From positions 248,001 to 312,000 of the forward strand of contig NZ_CP158480.1 of the NCBI RefSeq assembly GCF_050920755.1: a stretch of DNA of 64,000 bases, read 5' to 3'. This document shows, piece by piece, positions 1-7,443 of this stretch. Under the pieces are notes generated by a model. It saw nothing but the letters and a program-made list of their open reading frames with translations, was not told the origin of the DNA and searched no databases. Every line of letters begins with the position of its first letter. Position 1 is the stretch's first letter. Both the position numbers and the translations under genes were made by a program. This DNA is from Oligella sp050920755 (GTDB taxonomy: Bacteria > Pseudomonadota > Gammaproteobacteria > Burkholderiales > Burkholderiaceae_B).

Positions 1-430
1 TGGTCTCGTCAAGGTGCATGCGCAGTCGCTTTTGAAAGCGATTTGCATCAATTGTTTAAAAGCTGCCAATAAGCTTAGGATAGTTGCGCCTAATTTTGCC
101 TAAAAGGCAGAGTTAGGCAGATAAATGCCTAAAAAACAGGCATTTATCGATAAAAGCGGGGTGAAATTTGTCGAAAATTTCCTAAAAAAATCAAAAAATT
201 TCCAAGTAGAACAGAAATCCGGTATTTAACTGCTTTTATGCAAAAGTCTCAGAGCGGTACGTGGGCTTTGAACGACAATTTTATGACACTTAAGATTTAA
301 TTGTATTTATCCTCGCTATTCATAGTGCAAAGTACTCAAAATAAGGTATAAATACTATTTGCGGGGCGATAAATATCATATATCGCCATTTGATTTTAAT
401 CTAAACTTAAACTATTTATTCTGTAATATC
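1..430. other. AT-rich structured leader upstream of hisA
   Basis: No gene is supported in these 430 bases. The stretch is AT-rich and contains several inverted repeats: one at 26-41 (TCGCTTT/AAAGCGA), a short one near 98-109 built on TGCCT/AGGCA, and a perfect 11-bp stem at 120-148. In many Burkholderiales hisH or another his gene would lie here, but no such coding is visible. The segment probably carries the promoter and 5' leader of the hisAFIE unit, although I cannot pick a convincing -35/-10 pair. Confidence 0.5.
120..148. repeat. Perfect 11-bp stem-loop in the hisA leader
   Basis: GATAAATGCCT at 120-130 pairs exactly with AGGCATTTATC at 138-148 around a 7-base A-rich loop. There is no T-run on the plus side, so it is not a canonical plus-strand terminator. 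It could be the terminator of an upstream gene outside the window, an mRNA-stabilising structure or a protein-binding palindrome. The neighbouring TGCCTAA/AGGCA copies at about 98-119 repeat part of the same motif. Confidence 0.5.
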
Positions 431-1180
431 ATGCTGCTCATCCCAGCCATCGACTTAAAGGACGGACAGTGTGTTCGTCTCAGACAGGGTGATCTTGACG
501 ACACCACTATTTTCTCCGATAGCCCCGGCGCAGTCGCCGAAGCTTGGCTTAAAAAAGGTGCCGAACGCCTGCATTTAGTTGACTTAAACGGTGCTTTTGC
601 CGGACGCCCTAAAAACAAAGCCGCTATTGATGCTATTTTAAAAGCCGTTGATCGTGAAATTCCGGTACAAATCGGTGGCGGTATTCGCGATATGGCAACC
701 ATTGAGCATTATCTTGATAGCGGTATTGATTATGTCATTATCGGTACCGCGGCGGTCAAGGATCCCGGTTTTTTACAGGATGCGTGTAGCGCATTCAGCG
801 GTCATATTATTGTGGGTCTTGATGCCAAAGACGGCAAGGTGGCCACTGATGGTTGGGCCAAGATCACTAAAAATGACGTGATCGATATGGCAAAGCGTTT
901 TGAAGACTTCGGTGTGGAGTCTATTATCTATACGGATATTGGCCGCGACGGCATGTTGAGCGGGGTTAATATCGAAGCAACCGTACGTCTGGCCAATGCG
1001 ACCAGAATTCCGGTCATCGCTTCCGGCGGAGTGACTGATTTGCGTGACATTGAGGCACTTTGCAAGGTGGCAGATGAAGGTGTTGAGGGTGTGATCCTCG
1101 GCCGTAGTATTTACGAAGGTACCTTGGATTTTGAAGAAGCCCTCGATTTTGTTGATGACTATTTTGATATAGAGGAATGA
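431..1180 (+). CDS. hisA: HisA, ProFAR isomerase
   Basis: 1-(5-phosphoribosyl)-5-[(5-phosphoribosylamino)methylideneamino]imidazole-4-carboxamide isomerase, the cytoplasmic Amadori step of histidine synthesis. The 249-residue (beta/alpha)8 barrel opens with MLLIPAIDL, placing the catalytic Asp at residue 8. The second acid is D131 (GLDAKDG) and T168 sits in YTDIGRDG. Phosphate-binding glycine motifs lie at 82-86 and 198-201. A TTG-initiated extension of 24 residues from 359 is possible, but the family N-terminus begins at the ATG at 431, which has only a weak ribosome binding site. The stop overlaps the hisF start by 4 bases (ATGA), so the two are translationally coupled. Confidence 0.96.
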   Translation: MLLIPAIDLKDGQCVRLRQGDLDDTTIFSDSPGAVAEAWLKKGAERLHLVDLNGAFAGRPKNKAAIDAILKAVDREIPVQIGGGIRDMATIEHYLDSGIDYVIIGTAAVKDPGFLQDACSAFSGHIIVGLDAKDGKVATDGWAKITKNDVIDMAKRFEDFGVESIIYTDIGRDGMLSGVNIEATVRLANATRIPVIASGGVTDLRDIEALCKVADEGVEGVILGRSIYEGTLDFEEALDFVDDYFDIEE

Positions 1181-1983
1181 TGCAAAACGACCAATTAAAC
1201 CAGCAAACTAATTTATACAAGCGAATCATCCCGTGCTTAGATGTTAATGGTGGTCGTGTAGTTAAGGGTGTAAATTTTGTCGGCTTACGCGATGCCGGCG
1301 ACCCGGTTGAAATAGCTAAAAGCTATTGTGAACAGGGAGCCGACGAGCTGACTTTTTTAGACATCACTGCGACTAGTGACGACCGTGATATGATTCTACC
1401 GGTAATTGAAAAAACGGTAGCAGCCATTAATATTCCCTTGACGGTGGGTGGCGGTGTGCGCAACCTAAATGATATCCAGCGCCTACTTGATGTCGGCGTA
1501 TCCAAGGTATCTATCGGTAGCGCTGCCATTGCCAATCCTGATCTGATCAAGGAAGCCGCCGAGCGTTTCGGTTCAGAGCGTATTGTAGTGGCTATTGATG
1601 CGCGCCGAGTCAATGCCGAGGGCGAGCCCCTGCGTTGGGAGGTTATTTCTCATGGCGGTCGTCAGGGTACCGGTTTGGATGCTGTCGAATGGGCTAAAAC
1701 CATGGCGGCCAAGGGTGCAGGTGAAATTCTCGTGACAAGTATGGATAGAGATGGCACCAAAGACGGCTTTGATTTAGAACTAACCCGTGCCGTCAGTGAT
1801 GCAGTAGATATCCCCGTAACCGCTTCAGGTGGTGTGGGTAGTTTGCAGCATATGGCTGACGGCGTTACCAAGGGTGGTGCCGGTGCTGTTTTAGCAGCCA
1901 GTGTTTTCCACTTCGGTGAGTTTACGGTTCAAGAGTGCAAGCAGTTTATGCACGATCAAGGCATTGCCGTTAGGATGGCTTAA
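1177..1983 (+). CDS. hisF: HisF, imidazole glycerol phosphate synthase cyclase subunit
   Basis: HisF takes ammonia produced by the glutaminase HisH and closes the imidazole ring, giving imidazole glycerol phosphate and AICAR. The protein has 268 residues; the barrel core begins near residue 15 (KRIIPCLDV), so the N-terminus is about ten residues longer than usual. Catalytic Asp residues are D22 (CLDV) and D141 (AIDARR), and the GGGVR phosphate loop is at 91-95. ATGATG at 1177 gives two adjacent starts overlapping the hisA stop. Its partner hisH is not in this window, so the two subunits are made from separate loci. Confidence 0.96.
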   Translation: MMQNDQLNQQTNLYKRIIPCLDVNGGRVVKGVNFVGLRDAGDPVEIAKSYCEQGADELTFLDITATSDDRDMILPVIEKTVAAINIPLTVGGGVRNLNDIQRLLDVGVSKVSIGSAAIANPDLIKEAAERFGSERIVVAIDARRVNAEGEPLRWEVISHGGRQGTGLDAVEWAKTMAAKGAGEILVTSMDRDGTKDGFDLELTRAVSDAVDIPVTASGGVGSLQHMADGVTKGGAGAVLAASVFHFGEFTVQECKQFMHDQGIAVRMA

Positions 1984-1985
1984 TT

Positions 1986-2387
1986 ATGGAATGGATCACT
2001 CAAGTCAACTTCAACGATCAGGGTCTAATCCCTGTGATAGCACAGGATTGGCAAAGCAATCGTGTGTTGATGGTGGCTTGGATGAACCATGAAGCCTTAG
2101 TTGAGACGGTGACCACTAAACGCGGAGTTTATTGGTCCCGCTCTCGCAAAAAGCTATGGCGTAAGGGCGAGAGTTCCGGCCATACACAGCTGGTACATGA
2201 GATTGTGTTAGATTGTGATGCTGATGTGATTCTACTCAAGATCGAGCAGCAGGGTGGTGTCGCTTGTCATACCGGTCGTGAAAGTTGCTTTTTCAGGGTC
2301 TTAAAAACATCTGCTGAAGGTGAGCGCTATTGGGAATCAGTGGATCCGGTATTGGTCGATCCTGAGGTGATGTACAAGTCGGAGTAA
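1986..2387 (+). CDS. hisI: HisI, phosphoribosyl-AMP cyclohydrolase
   Basis: This enzyme opens the purine ring of phosphoribosyl-AMP, the third step of histidine synthesis. The 133-residue protein is the stand-alone proteobacterial form rather than a HisI-HisE fusion. Metal ligands are visible: the DCDAD segment at 76-80 and cysteines C94 and C101 of CHTGRESC. The substrate region contains YWSRSR at 49-54. It starts 3 bases after the hisF stop and precedes hisE by 15 bases, so it is an internal gene of the hisAFIE unit. Confidence 0.96.
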   Translation: MEWITQVNFNDQGLIPVIAQDWQSNRVLMVAWMNHEALVETVTTKRGVYWSRSRKKLWRKGESSGHTQLVHEIVLDCDADVILLKIEQQGGVACHTGRESCFFRVLKTSAEGERYWESVDPVLVDPEVMYKSE

Positions 2388-2402
2388 TCATTTAGAGTTC
2401 AA

Positions 2403-2753
2403 ATGTCAGAGCAAAAGCAATTTGAAGCACAGCAAGTATTAGCGCATTTAGAGCAGGTTTTAAAAAGTCGCCTCCCGGCAAATGGCGGCGATCCTGATAA
2501 GTCATACGTGGCTAAGCTCTACCATAAGGGTGAAGAGTCTTTTTTGAAAAAGATTGCCGAAGAGGGTGCTGAGCTGATTATGGCCTGTAAAAATGCCGAT
2601 CAGGAAGAAATTATTTATGAAGCAGCCGATTTATGGTTCCATAGTCTGGTTGCTTTAACTTATTATGGTGTCTCACCAACACAGGTGCTAAGTGAATTGG
2701 CGCGGCGTGAGGGACTGTCCGGTTTAGTAGAAAAAGCCTCCCGTACCGAATAG
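2403..2753 (+). CDS. hisE: HisE, phosphoribosyl-ATP pyrophosphatase
   Basis: HisE hydrolyses phosphoribosyl-ATP to phosphoribosyl-AMP, the step before HisI. The 116 residues form an all-alpha MazG-like fold; the metal-binding acidic helices are visible as EEGAEL and YEAADLWFH, separated by about twenty residues. Length is normal for the separate proteobacterial enzyme. It is the last his gene here, because a terminator hairpin overlaps its 3' end and a fresh promoter-like element precedes tatA. The HIT-family gene often found between hisE and tatA in relatives is absent. Confidence 0.95.
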   Translation: MSEQKQFEAQQVLAHLEQVLKSRLPANGGDPDKSYVAKLYHKGEESFLKKIAEEGAELIMACKNADQEEIIYEAADLWFHSLVALTYYGVSPTQVLSELARREGLSGLVEKASRTE

Positions 2754-2773
2754 GTTGGTGGCTTTGGTTTTTT
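2733..2773 (+). terminator. Rho-independent terminator of hisAFIE
   Basis: AAAGCCTCC at 2733-2741 pairs with GGTGGCTTT at 2757-2765 with one mismatch, followed by a T-run at 2768-2773. The left arm lies inside the last codons of hisE. This separates the his unit from tatABC. Confidence 0.65.
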
Positions 2774-2781
2774 AGTCTTAG

Positions 2782-2808
2782 TTGATATAAATTTGCAAAT
2801 GCTATACT
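2782..2808 (+). promoter_or_regulatory. Possible tatA promoter
   Basis: TTGATA at 2782-2787 and TATACT at 2803-2808 resemble sigma-70 -35 and -10 boxes. The 15-base spacing is short, so the call is tentative. The position just after the his terminator and 30 bases before tatA supports it. Confidence 0.4.
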
Positions 2809-2837
2809 AGTAGCAAAGAAAATTTTGGGAGAACGTG

Positions 2838-3101
2838 ATGGGTTCATTAAGTATTTGGCATTGGTTAATCGTTTTAGTCGTGGTGGCTCTGGTTTTTGGT
2901 ACCAAAAAACTGCGTAATGTCGGTGAGGACTTAGGTACTGCTGTTAAGGGCTTCAAAAAGGGCCTGGGTGATGCCGAAGAGGAAAATGCAATCGCTAAAA
3001 AGGCGGCAGCCGAAGAGGCTACTACTAAAGCGGTGCCGGTTAATCAGGCAACCGATGTCGAGTTCACCGAGGTTAAGGACAAGGATAAGCCATCTGCTTA
3101 A
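2838..3101 (+). CDS. tatA: TatA, twin-arginine translocase pore subunit
   Basis: TatA oligomerises to form the passage through which TatBC-bound folded proteins cross the inner membrane. The 87-residue protein has a single N-terminal membrane helix (about 5-20), the FGTKKL hinge at about 20-25, an amphipathic helix ending near residue 45 and a charged tail. The ATG at 2838 follows GGGAGAAC at good spacing; a GTG three bases earlier is less likely. It is first of tatABC, whose predicted clients include the Rieske protein encoded about 6 kb downstream. Confidence 0.95.
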   Translation: MGSLSIWHWLIVLVVVALVFGTKKLRNVGEDLGTAVKGFKKGLGDAEEENAIAKKAAAEEATTKAVPVNQATDVEFTEVKDKDKPSA

Positions 3102-3134
3102 GCACTTTGGTGTGATCAGTAGTGCTGAGTTAGT

Positions 3135-4172
3135 ATGTTTGGTCTTAGCTTTTCCGAAATAATTATTATTGCGCTGGTTGCTATCATTGTGATCGGTCCT
3201 GAGCGTTTGCCTAAAACGGCCAGAACGTTGGGCTTATTGATGGGACGTGCACAGCGCTATGTGAATGACATCAAGAGTGATATCGAGCGTGAGATGCATG
3301 TCGAGGACATTAAGAAGTTTAAGGACGAAGTCGCTTCCAGTGTCTCCAAGGCAAAGTCTTCGGTTGAGGGTGAAATCACTTCTATTACCAATCCTATTAA
3401 AAGCATTACCAACCCCTTAGATACGGTTAAATCCGAGGTAAATGATCTGGAAAAGCAGCTTAAGGGCTCATTAAATCCTTTGCCGGATTTAGATAGCTTA
3501 AAGCTGGATGAGGCGGCTAGCAAAGCGGCTGCAGTGCCCTTAACAGAGGCGCCAAAGGCGGCGGCTACAACGGCGACAAGTCGTAGTGCTGCAGCAGTCA
3601 CTGCCGGTGCGGCGCCGGCAGTTGAGGCTAAACCCGCGGTTGCGGCCGGGCCTGAGGCTGTGGCTAGTGCTGTGCCGGAGCTGAGTGTGGCTCATACGGC
3701 GTCGGCCTCCACATCGGTTCCACTTGGGAGCGCTAAGTCATTCGATTCGACCGTTGCCGAGGCCTTAATTTATCCGGACGAGGATGATGATCGTTTGGCC
3801 AGTGGTACCGAAGTTGTAAAGCAGCGCTGGATGCCATCCGAACCGGCTGAAACTGATGTGGTTCAGGCCGCCGTGCCGAGTGCGCAGCAGCAAGTGGCCG
3901 GTATCTATGATGGCCCGAGTTTTGAGCCGTTAGTGGCACCGGAACCTGACGCCGATGAGCTTAAGGCGCAGAGCGCTGCTTGGGACTCCTATGTGGCAGA
4001 GCATGCGAGCCCTATCGATGCTGACAGAAGCTTGGAGGGCTTGAGTCTGTGGGAACAAAAGCCAGACCTTAACAAACAGCCGGATTCAAAGCCGGCACAA
4101 CATATCGTAGCTTCCGATGAGGCTGACAATAAGAATAATTCAAGTAGTGATAAGGGTGGCTCAAATGTCTAA
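3135..4172 (+). CDS. tatB: TatB, twin-arginine translocase receptor subunit, with long C-terminal tail
   Basis: TatB works with TatC to recognise twin-arginine signal peptides. The N-terminus is typical: membrane helix about 5-20, then GPERLP at 21-26 and an amphipathic helix to about residue 65. At 345 residues the protein is about twice the usual 140-180. From about residue 110 the tail is Ala-, Pro- and Glu-rich and low in complexity, probably disordered. The gene overlaps tatC by 8 bases. Long TatB tails occur in some Burkholderiales, so I read this as lineage-specific rather than as a separate domain. Confidence 0.93.
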   Translation: MFGLSFSEIIIIALVAIIVIGPERLPKTARTLGLLMGRAQRYVNDIKSDIEREMHVEDIKKFKDEVASSVSKAKSSVEGEITSITNPIKSITNPLDTVKSEVNDLEKQLKGSLNPLPDLDSLKLDEAASKAAAVPLTEAPKAAATTATSRSAAAVTAGAAPAVEAKPAVAAGPEAVASAVPELSVAHTASASTSVPLGSAKSFDSTVAEALIYPDEDDDRLASGTEVVKQRWMPSEPAETDVVQAAVPSAQQQVAGIYDGPSFEPLVAPEPDADELKAQSAAWDSYVAEHASPIDADRSLEGLSLWEQKPDLNKQPDSKPAQHIVASDEADNKNNSSSDKGGSNV

Positions 4173-4941
4173 ACAAGCGAGTTCGGCGGCTGACGATCCG
4201 GGTCAAAGCTTTTTTTCGCATTTAATTGAATTACGCACACGCCTCATCCGTATGCTGTTGGCGGTATTGGCGGTTTTTGTGGTGTTGACGATTTACCCCG
4301 GTACCGGTGCGGTTTATGATTTTCTGGCTCAACCCATGATTAATACCTTGCCGGCTGAGCAAAAAATGATTGCTACCGGCGTGATAACGCCCTTTTTGGT
4401 GCCGCTCAAGGTGACCCTGTTGGTGGCTTTTGTTATTGCTTTGCCGGTGGTTTTATACCAAGCCTGGGCTTTTATTGCGCCGGGTCTTTATTTGCATGAA
4501 AAGCGCTTAATCATGCCGTTGATTTTGTCCAGTACCCTCCTCTTTTTCTTGGGGATGTTGTTCTGCTATTACGTCGTTTTTCATACCATTTTTCAGTTTA
4601 TTTCAATGGTTGCACCGGAATCAATTTCCGTGTCTCCCGACATTGCTGCTTACCTCAGTTTTGTAATGACCATGTTCTTGGCATTTGGTATGACTTTTCA
4701 AGTACCGGTGGTTGTGGTGGTGTTGGCCTCTTTTGGTATTATCACTGTTGAAAAGCTTAAATCAATTCGCGGTTATGTGATTGTCGGAGCCTTTGTGTTA
4801 GCGGCTATCGTGACACCCCCGGACGTGATAAGCCAGTTATTGATGGCGTTGCCGCTTTGCATTTTGTATGAGTTCGGCATTTTCTTATGCCGCTTTGTTA
4901 GGGTTAGAAAGCCGGCGACTGAAGCGGCGACAGAGGATTAA
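4165..4941 (+). CDS. tatC: TatC, twin-arginine translocase core subunit
   Basis: TatC is the six-helix inner-membrane protein that binds the twin-arginine motif. The 258-residue protein begins with the conserved cytoplasmic SHLIELRTRL segment at 18-27 and has about six hydrophobic helices. The start at 4165 overlaps the tatB stop; an in-frame upstream ATG at 4117 lies inside tatB and would add 16 residues not seen in the family. Its stop is 3 bases from the stop of the convergent htrA-family gene, with no obvious terminator between. Confidence 0.95.
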   Translation: MSKQASSAADDPGQSFFSHLIELRTRLIRMLLAVLAVFVVLTIYPGTGAVYDFLAQPMINTLPAEQKMIATGVITPFLVPLKVTLLVAFVIALPVVLYQAWAFIAPGLYLHEKRLIMPLILSSTLLFFLGMLFCYYVVFHTIFQFISMVAPESISVSPDIAAYLSFVMTMFLAFGMTFQVPVVVVVLASFGIITVEKLKSIRGYVIVGAFVLAAIVTPPDVISQLLMALPLCILYEFGIFLCRFVRVRKPATEAATED

Positions 4942-4944
4942 TGG

Positions 4945-6153
4945 CTATTCAAAACTTTGTGGACGTTGCGCTAGCGTCACATCAAAGCTAAGTTTACGAC
5001 CGCCTCTTAATACCTCTAACTTAACGATGGTGCCGGGCTTTAATCCGGCCACTTCGTTGAGCATTTGGCGCGTATTAATCGCAGCTTTATCATTAATATT
5101 TAAAATAATATCGCCCACTGCTAAGCCACTGGCGGCGGCCGGGCTCTGTTGACCTATTGACGCAATAATCACACCGCGCACTTGAGGAAGATTAAAAGCT
5201 TTAGCCAGATCAGCAGTCACATCCTGAGGCTCAACTCCCAGCCAACCGCGCGACACCTTACCGGTTTCAATGATCTCGTCCATGATTTTTAAAGCGGTGT
5301 TGGCAGGCGTAGCAAAGCCGATGCCTAAAGAACCGCCGGAGGAACCGGATTCAGCGTAAATCGCTGTATTAATACCAATCAGATTGCCATTGACATTAAT
5401 TAAGGCACCACCGGAGTTGCCCGGGTTAATGGCGGCATCTGTTTGGATAAAGTTTTCATAGGTATTAATGCCTAGACCGGAGCGATCTAATGCGGAAATA
5501 ATACCCATGGTGGTCGTTTGGCCGACCCCGAATGGGTTGCCGATAGCTAACACCACATCGCCGACATTAAGCGTTTGGTTGGGGTCGCTTTTAATGGGTT
5601 GGATATTCGGCAATTCAATTTGCAGCACTGCTAAATCGGTATCCGGGTCGGCACCGATAAACTTGGCCCCCGCTCTTTGGCCATCAAAAAGTAATACCTC
5701 AATGGCATCCGCCGCTTCTACGACATGGTAATTGGTTAAGATATAACCCTGTTCGGAAGCGATCACACCCGAACCTAAACTGGTAGGCTCACTTAAGCGT
5801 TGACGTTCGTTTTGCTCCTGAATAAAGGGGCGCAGTGAGGGAATATCATTAAGATCACGTAGCGGCGAAGCGACGCGTTTAGTGGTGTAAATATTAACCA
5901 CGGAAGGTGCTGCCAGCTTAACTGCATCCGCATAGGAAGTGAAGACCGTCACCGTGGCCGTCATGGGGCTTTGAGACTTACCGGAACTGCTTTGGTTTTG
6001 GATAGCATCGGTTTGTATCTTGACCGTCGCAGTCGGTTGGGTGTGGATTTCCATTTGTCGATCAAGCCATCCGGGCCTGATAGTACTAATTGTGAATATC
6101 AGTGCCAAAACAATCGTGACAGCTTGTGTGAAAATCAACCAATAGCGGTACAT
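4945..6153 (-). CDS. Membrane-anchored HtrA/DegS-like serine protease
   Basis: This is a periplasmic S1C protease, tethered by a membrane helix at about 4-26. The trypsin-like domain carries H143 (NYHVV), D173 (DTDLAV) and S247 (PGNSGG); one PDZ domain follows at about 305-395. One PDZ plus an N-terminal anchor matches DegS/AlgW, which start the sigma-E response by cutting an anti-sigma factor, rather than the two-PDZ DegP. Whether this one senses misfolded porins is inference. The start at 6153 lacks a clear ribosome binding site. The gene is convergent with tatC and divergent from the Nif3-like gene, 20 bases away. Confidence 0.9.
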   Translation of the reverse strand: MYRYWLIFTQAVTIVLALIFTISTIRPGWLDRQMEIHTQPTATVKIQTDAIQNQSSSGKSQSPMTATVTVFTSYADAVKLAAPSVVNIYTTKRVASPLRDLNDIPSLRPFIQEQNERQRLSEPTSLGSGVIASEQGYILTNYHVVEAADAIEVLLFDGQRAGAKFIGADPDTDLAVLQIELPNIQPIKSDPNQTLNVGDVVLAIGNPFGVGQTTTMGIISALDRSGLGINTYENFIQTDAAINPGNSGGALINVNGNLIGINTAIYAESGSSGGSLGIGFATPANTALKIMDEIIETGKVSRGWLGVEPQDVTADLAKAFNLPQVRGVIIASIGQQSPAAASGLAVGDIILNINDKAAINTRQMLNEVAGLKPGTIVKLEVLRGGRKLSFDVTLAQRPQSFE

Positions 6154-6309
6154 ATATAGAGTAGGAATCGATCGTGAATAAAATTACAGTCAAAGAGCTA
6201 ATGCGCTGGCTTGATGCTCAGCTTCAACCACATTTATTTCAAGATTATGCGCCTAACGGACTGCAGGTGCAGGGCAAACCCGAGATTCAAAAGGTGGTTT
6301 TTGGAGTCA

Positions 6310-6312
6310 CAG
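6310..6312. repeat. Target-site duplication of the IS (CAG, partner at 7504-7506)
   Basis: CAG at 6310-6312 is repeated at 7504-7506 on the other side of the element. Deleting the element with one copy re-joins ACAG to CAAGT and restores the Nif3 reading frame. If the true duplication is 5 bases it is CACAG at 6308-6312 and 7502-7506. Confidence 0.7.
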
Positions 6313-6340
6313 TGTAGTCCCCCCATTTTTAGTAGCAATT

Positions 6341-7183
6341 TTAGGTAGAAACAGTATTAAAAAATCGTTCTAACTTTTGTTGTGGGGTAATGCCACCAAT
6401 GCCCATATGCGGGCGTTCATTATTGTAAGTCCATAGCCAACGCGTGGCTTCCTGCTGCACCTCGTCCAAATCGTCGTAGAGATGTTGCCCTAGCCAATCA
6501 TAACGAACGGTTCGATTATACCTCTCCACATACGCATTTTGTTGTGGCTTGCCAGGCTGGATATGTAAAAGCGTTATTTGCTTCTCCTTCGCCCAGCCCA
6601 CCATGTGATTGCTAATGAGTTCAGGCCCGTTATCCATGCGTATGCAAGCCGGCTGCCCTCGCCACTCCATTACCTGCTCCAGAGCGCGTGTAACGCGCTC
6701 AGAGGGTAGAGAGTAGTCCACCTCGATAGTTAAGCCTTCACGGTTAAAATCATCCACCACGGTCAGCAAACGAATGGTGCGCCCGTTTGAGAGCGTATCG
6801 TGCATAAAGTCAATCGACCAGACTTGATTAATGCCTGTGGCTGTTCCTAAAGTTTCCGGACGCTCCCGTTTTATGCGACGGCGCGGCTTGATGCGCAGGT
6901 TGAGTTGCAACTCCCGATAGATGCGATAGACTCGCTTGTGATTCCATTTGAAACCCTTAACATTGCGAAGGTAGAGAAAGCAAAGACCAAAGCCCCACGT
7001 CTTCTGCTCAGCAGTCAGTTTTAACAGCCAATCGGCGATGAGCTCATTCTCCTCACGCCCTTTAGCTTGATAGTAGTAGCAACTTTGACTGATGCCGAAG
7101 GCTTGGCAAGCTAAGCGGATGCTGACGCCACGATACTGGACAACCTTTTGCGCCATCTCTTTACGCCGAGATGGCGCTACCAC
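6341..7183 (-). CDS. IS3-family transposase OrfB (DDE integrase domain)
   Basis: The 280-residue frame carries an HTH_21-like N-terminus followed by the retroviral integrase core. The catalytic triad is visible as D125 (WSIDF), D184 (IRMDNG) and E220 (NAYVERYNR), with 35 residues between the second Asp and the Glu, as in the IS3 family. It is expected to be made mainly as an OrfAB fusion by -1 frameshifting. Its first codon, GTG at 7183, coincides with the point where the shifted frame resumes, so independent initiation is possible but not required. Confidence 0.93.
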   Translation of the reverse strand: MVAPSRRKEMAQKVVQYRGVSIRLACQAFGISQSCYYYQAKGREENELIADWLLKLTAEQKTWGFGLCFLYLRNVKGFKWNHKRVYRIYRELQLNLRIKPRRRIKRERPETLGTATGINQVWSIDFMHDTLSNGRTIRLLTVVDDFNREGLTIEVDYSLPSERVTRALEQVMEWRGQPACIRMDNGPELISNHMVGWAKEKQITLLHIQPGKPQQNAYVERYNRTVRYDWLGQHLYDDLDEVQQEATRWLWTYNNERPHMGIGGITPQQKLERFFNTVST

Positions 7184-7443
7184 TTTTTTTCCATCGCCTC
7201 CTTGATGATTTCTGCCTTCAAGCGTTCTTCGGCATACATTTTCTTGAGGCGTTTATTCTCCGCTTCAAGCTCCTTAAGGCGAGCAATCATGGAGGTGTCC
7301 ATGCCACCATATTTGGCACGCCACTTGTAGAAAGTGGCGCTACTCATACCATGCTCTCGGCACAGTTCTGGTACAGGCGTACCAGCTTCGGCTTGTTTAA
7401 GAATGGCCATGATTTGGCTGTCGGTATATCGTGATCTTTTCAT
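7177..7443 (-). CDS. IS3-family transposase OrfA (HTH DNA-binding)
   Basis: An 88-residue protein with an N-terminal helix-turn-helix (about 8-45; motif SSATFYKWRAKYGG) and a C-terminal leucine-zipper-like coiled coil (about 53-85) that ends in EKKW. It binds the terminal repeats and regulates transposition. It overlaps OrfB by 7 bases in the -1 frame. AAGGAAATTCA precedes the ATG at 7443. Confidence 0.92.
   Translation of the reverse strand: MKRSRYTDSQIMAILKQAEAGTPVPELCREHGMSSATFYKWRAKYGGMDTSMIARLKELEAENKRLKKMYAEERLKAEIIKEAMEKKW
7183..7189 (-). promoter_or_regulatory. Programmed -1 frameshift heptamer A AAA AAG
   Basis: Within the OrfA/OrfB overlap the minus strand reads A AAA AAG in the OrfA frame, the canonical slippery sequence of this family. 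After a -1 slip the next codon is the GTG at 7183, the first codon of OrfB, so a fused OrfAB transposase is produced. Confidence 0.8.

Noticed and set aside
359..430. A TTG-initiated 24-residue N-terminal extension of hisA
   Set aside because: The family N-terminus begins MLLIPAIDL at 431, and the extension is AT-rich with no resemblance to HisA.
5468..5731. Plus-strand open frame inside the htrA-family gene
   Set aside because: It is antisense to a conserved protease domain and has no homology or ribosome binding site.
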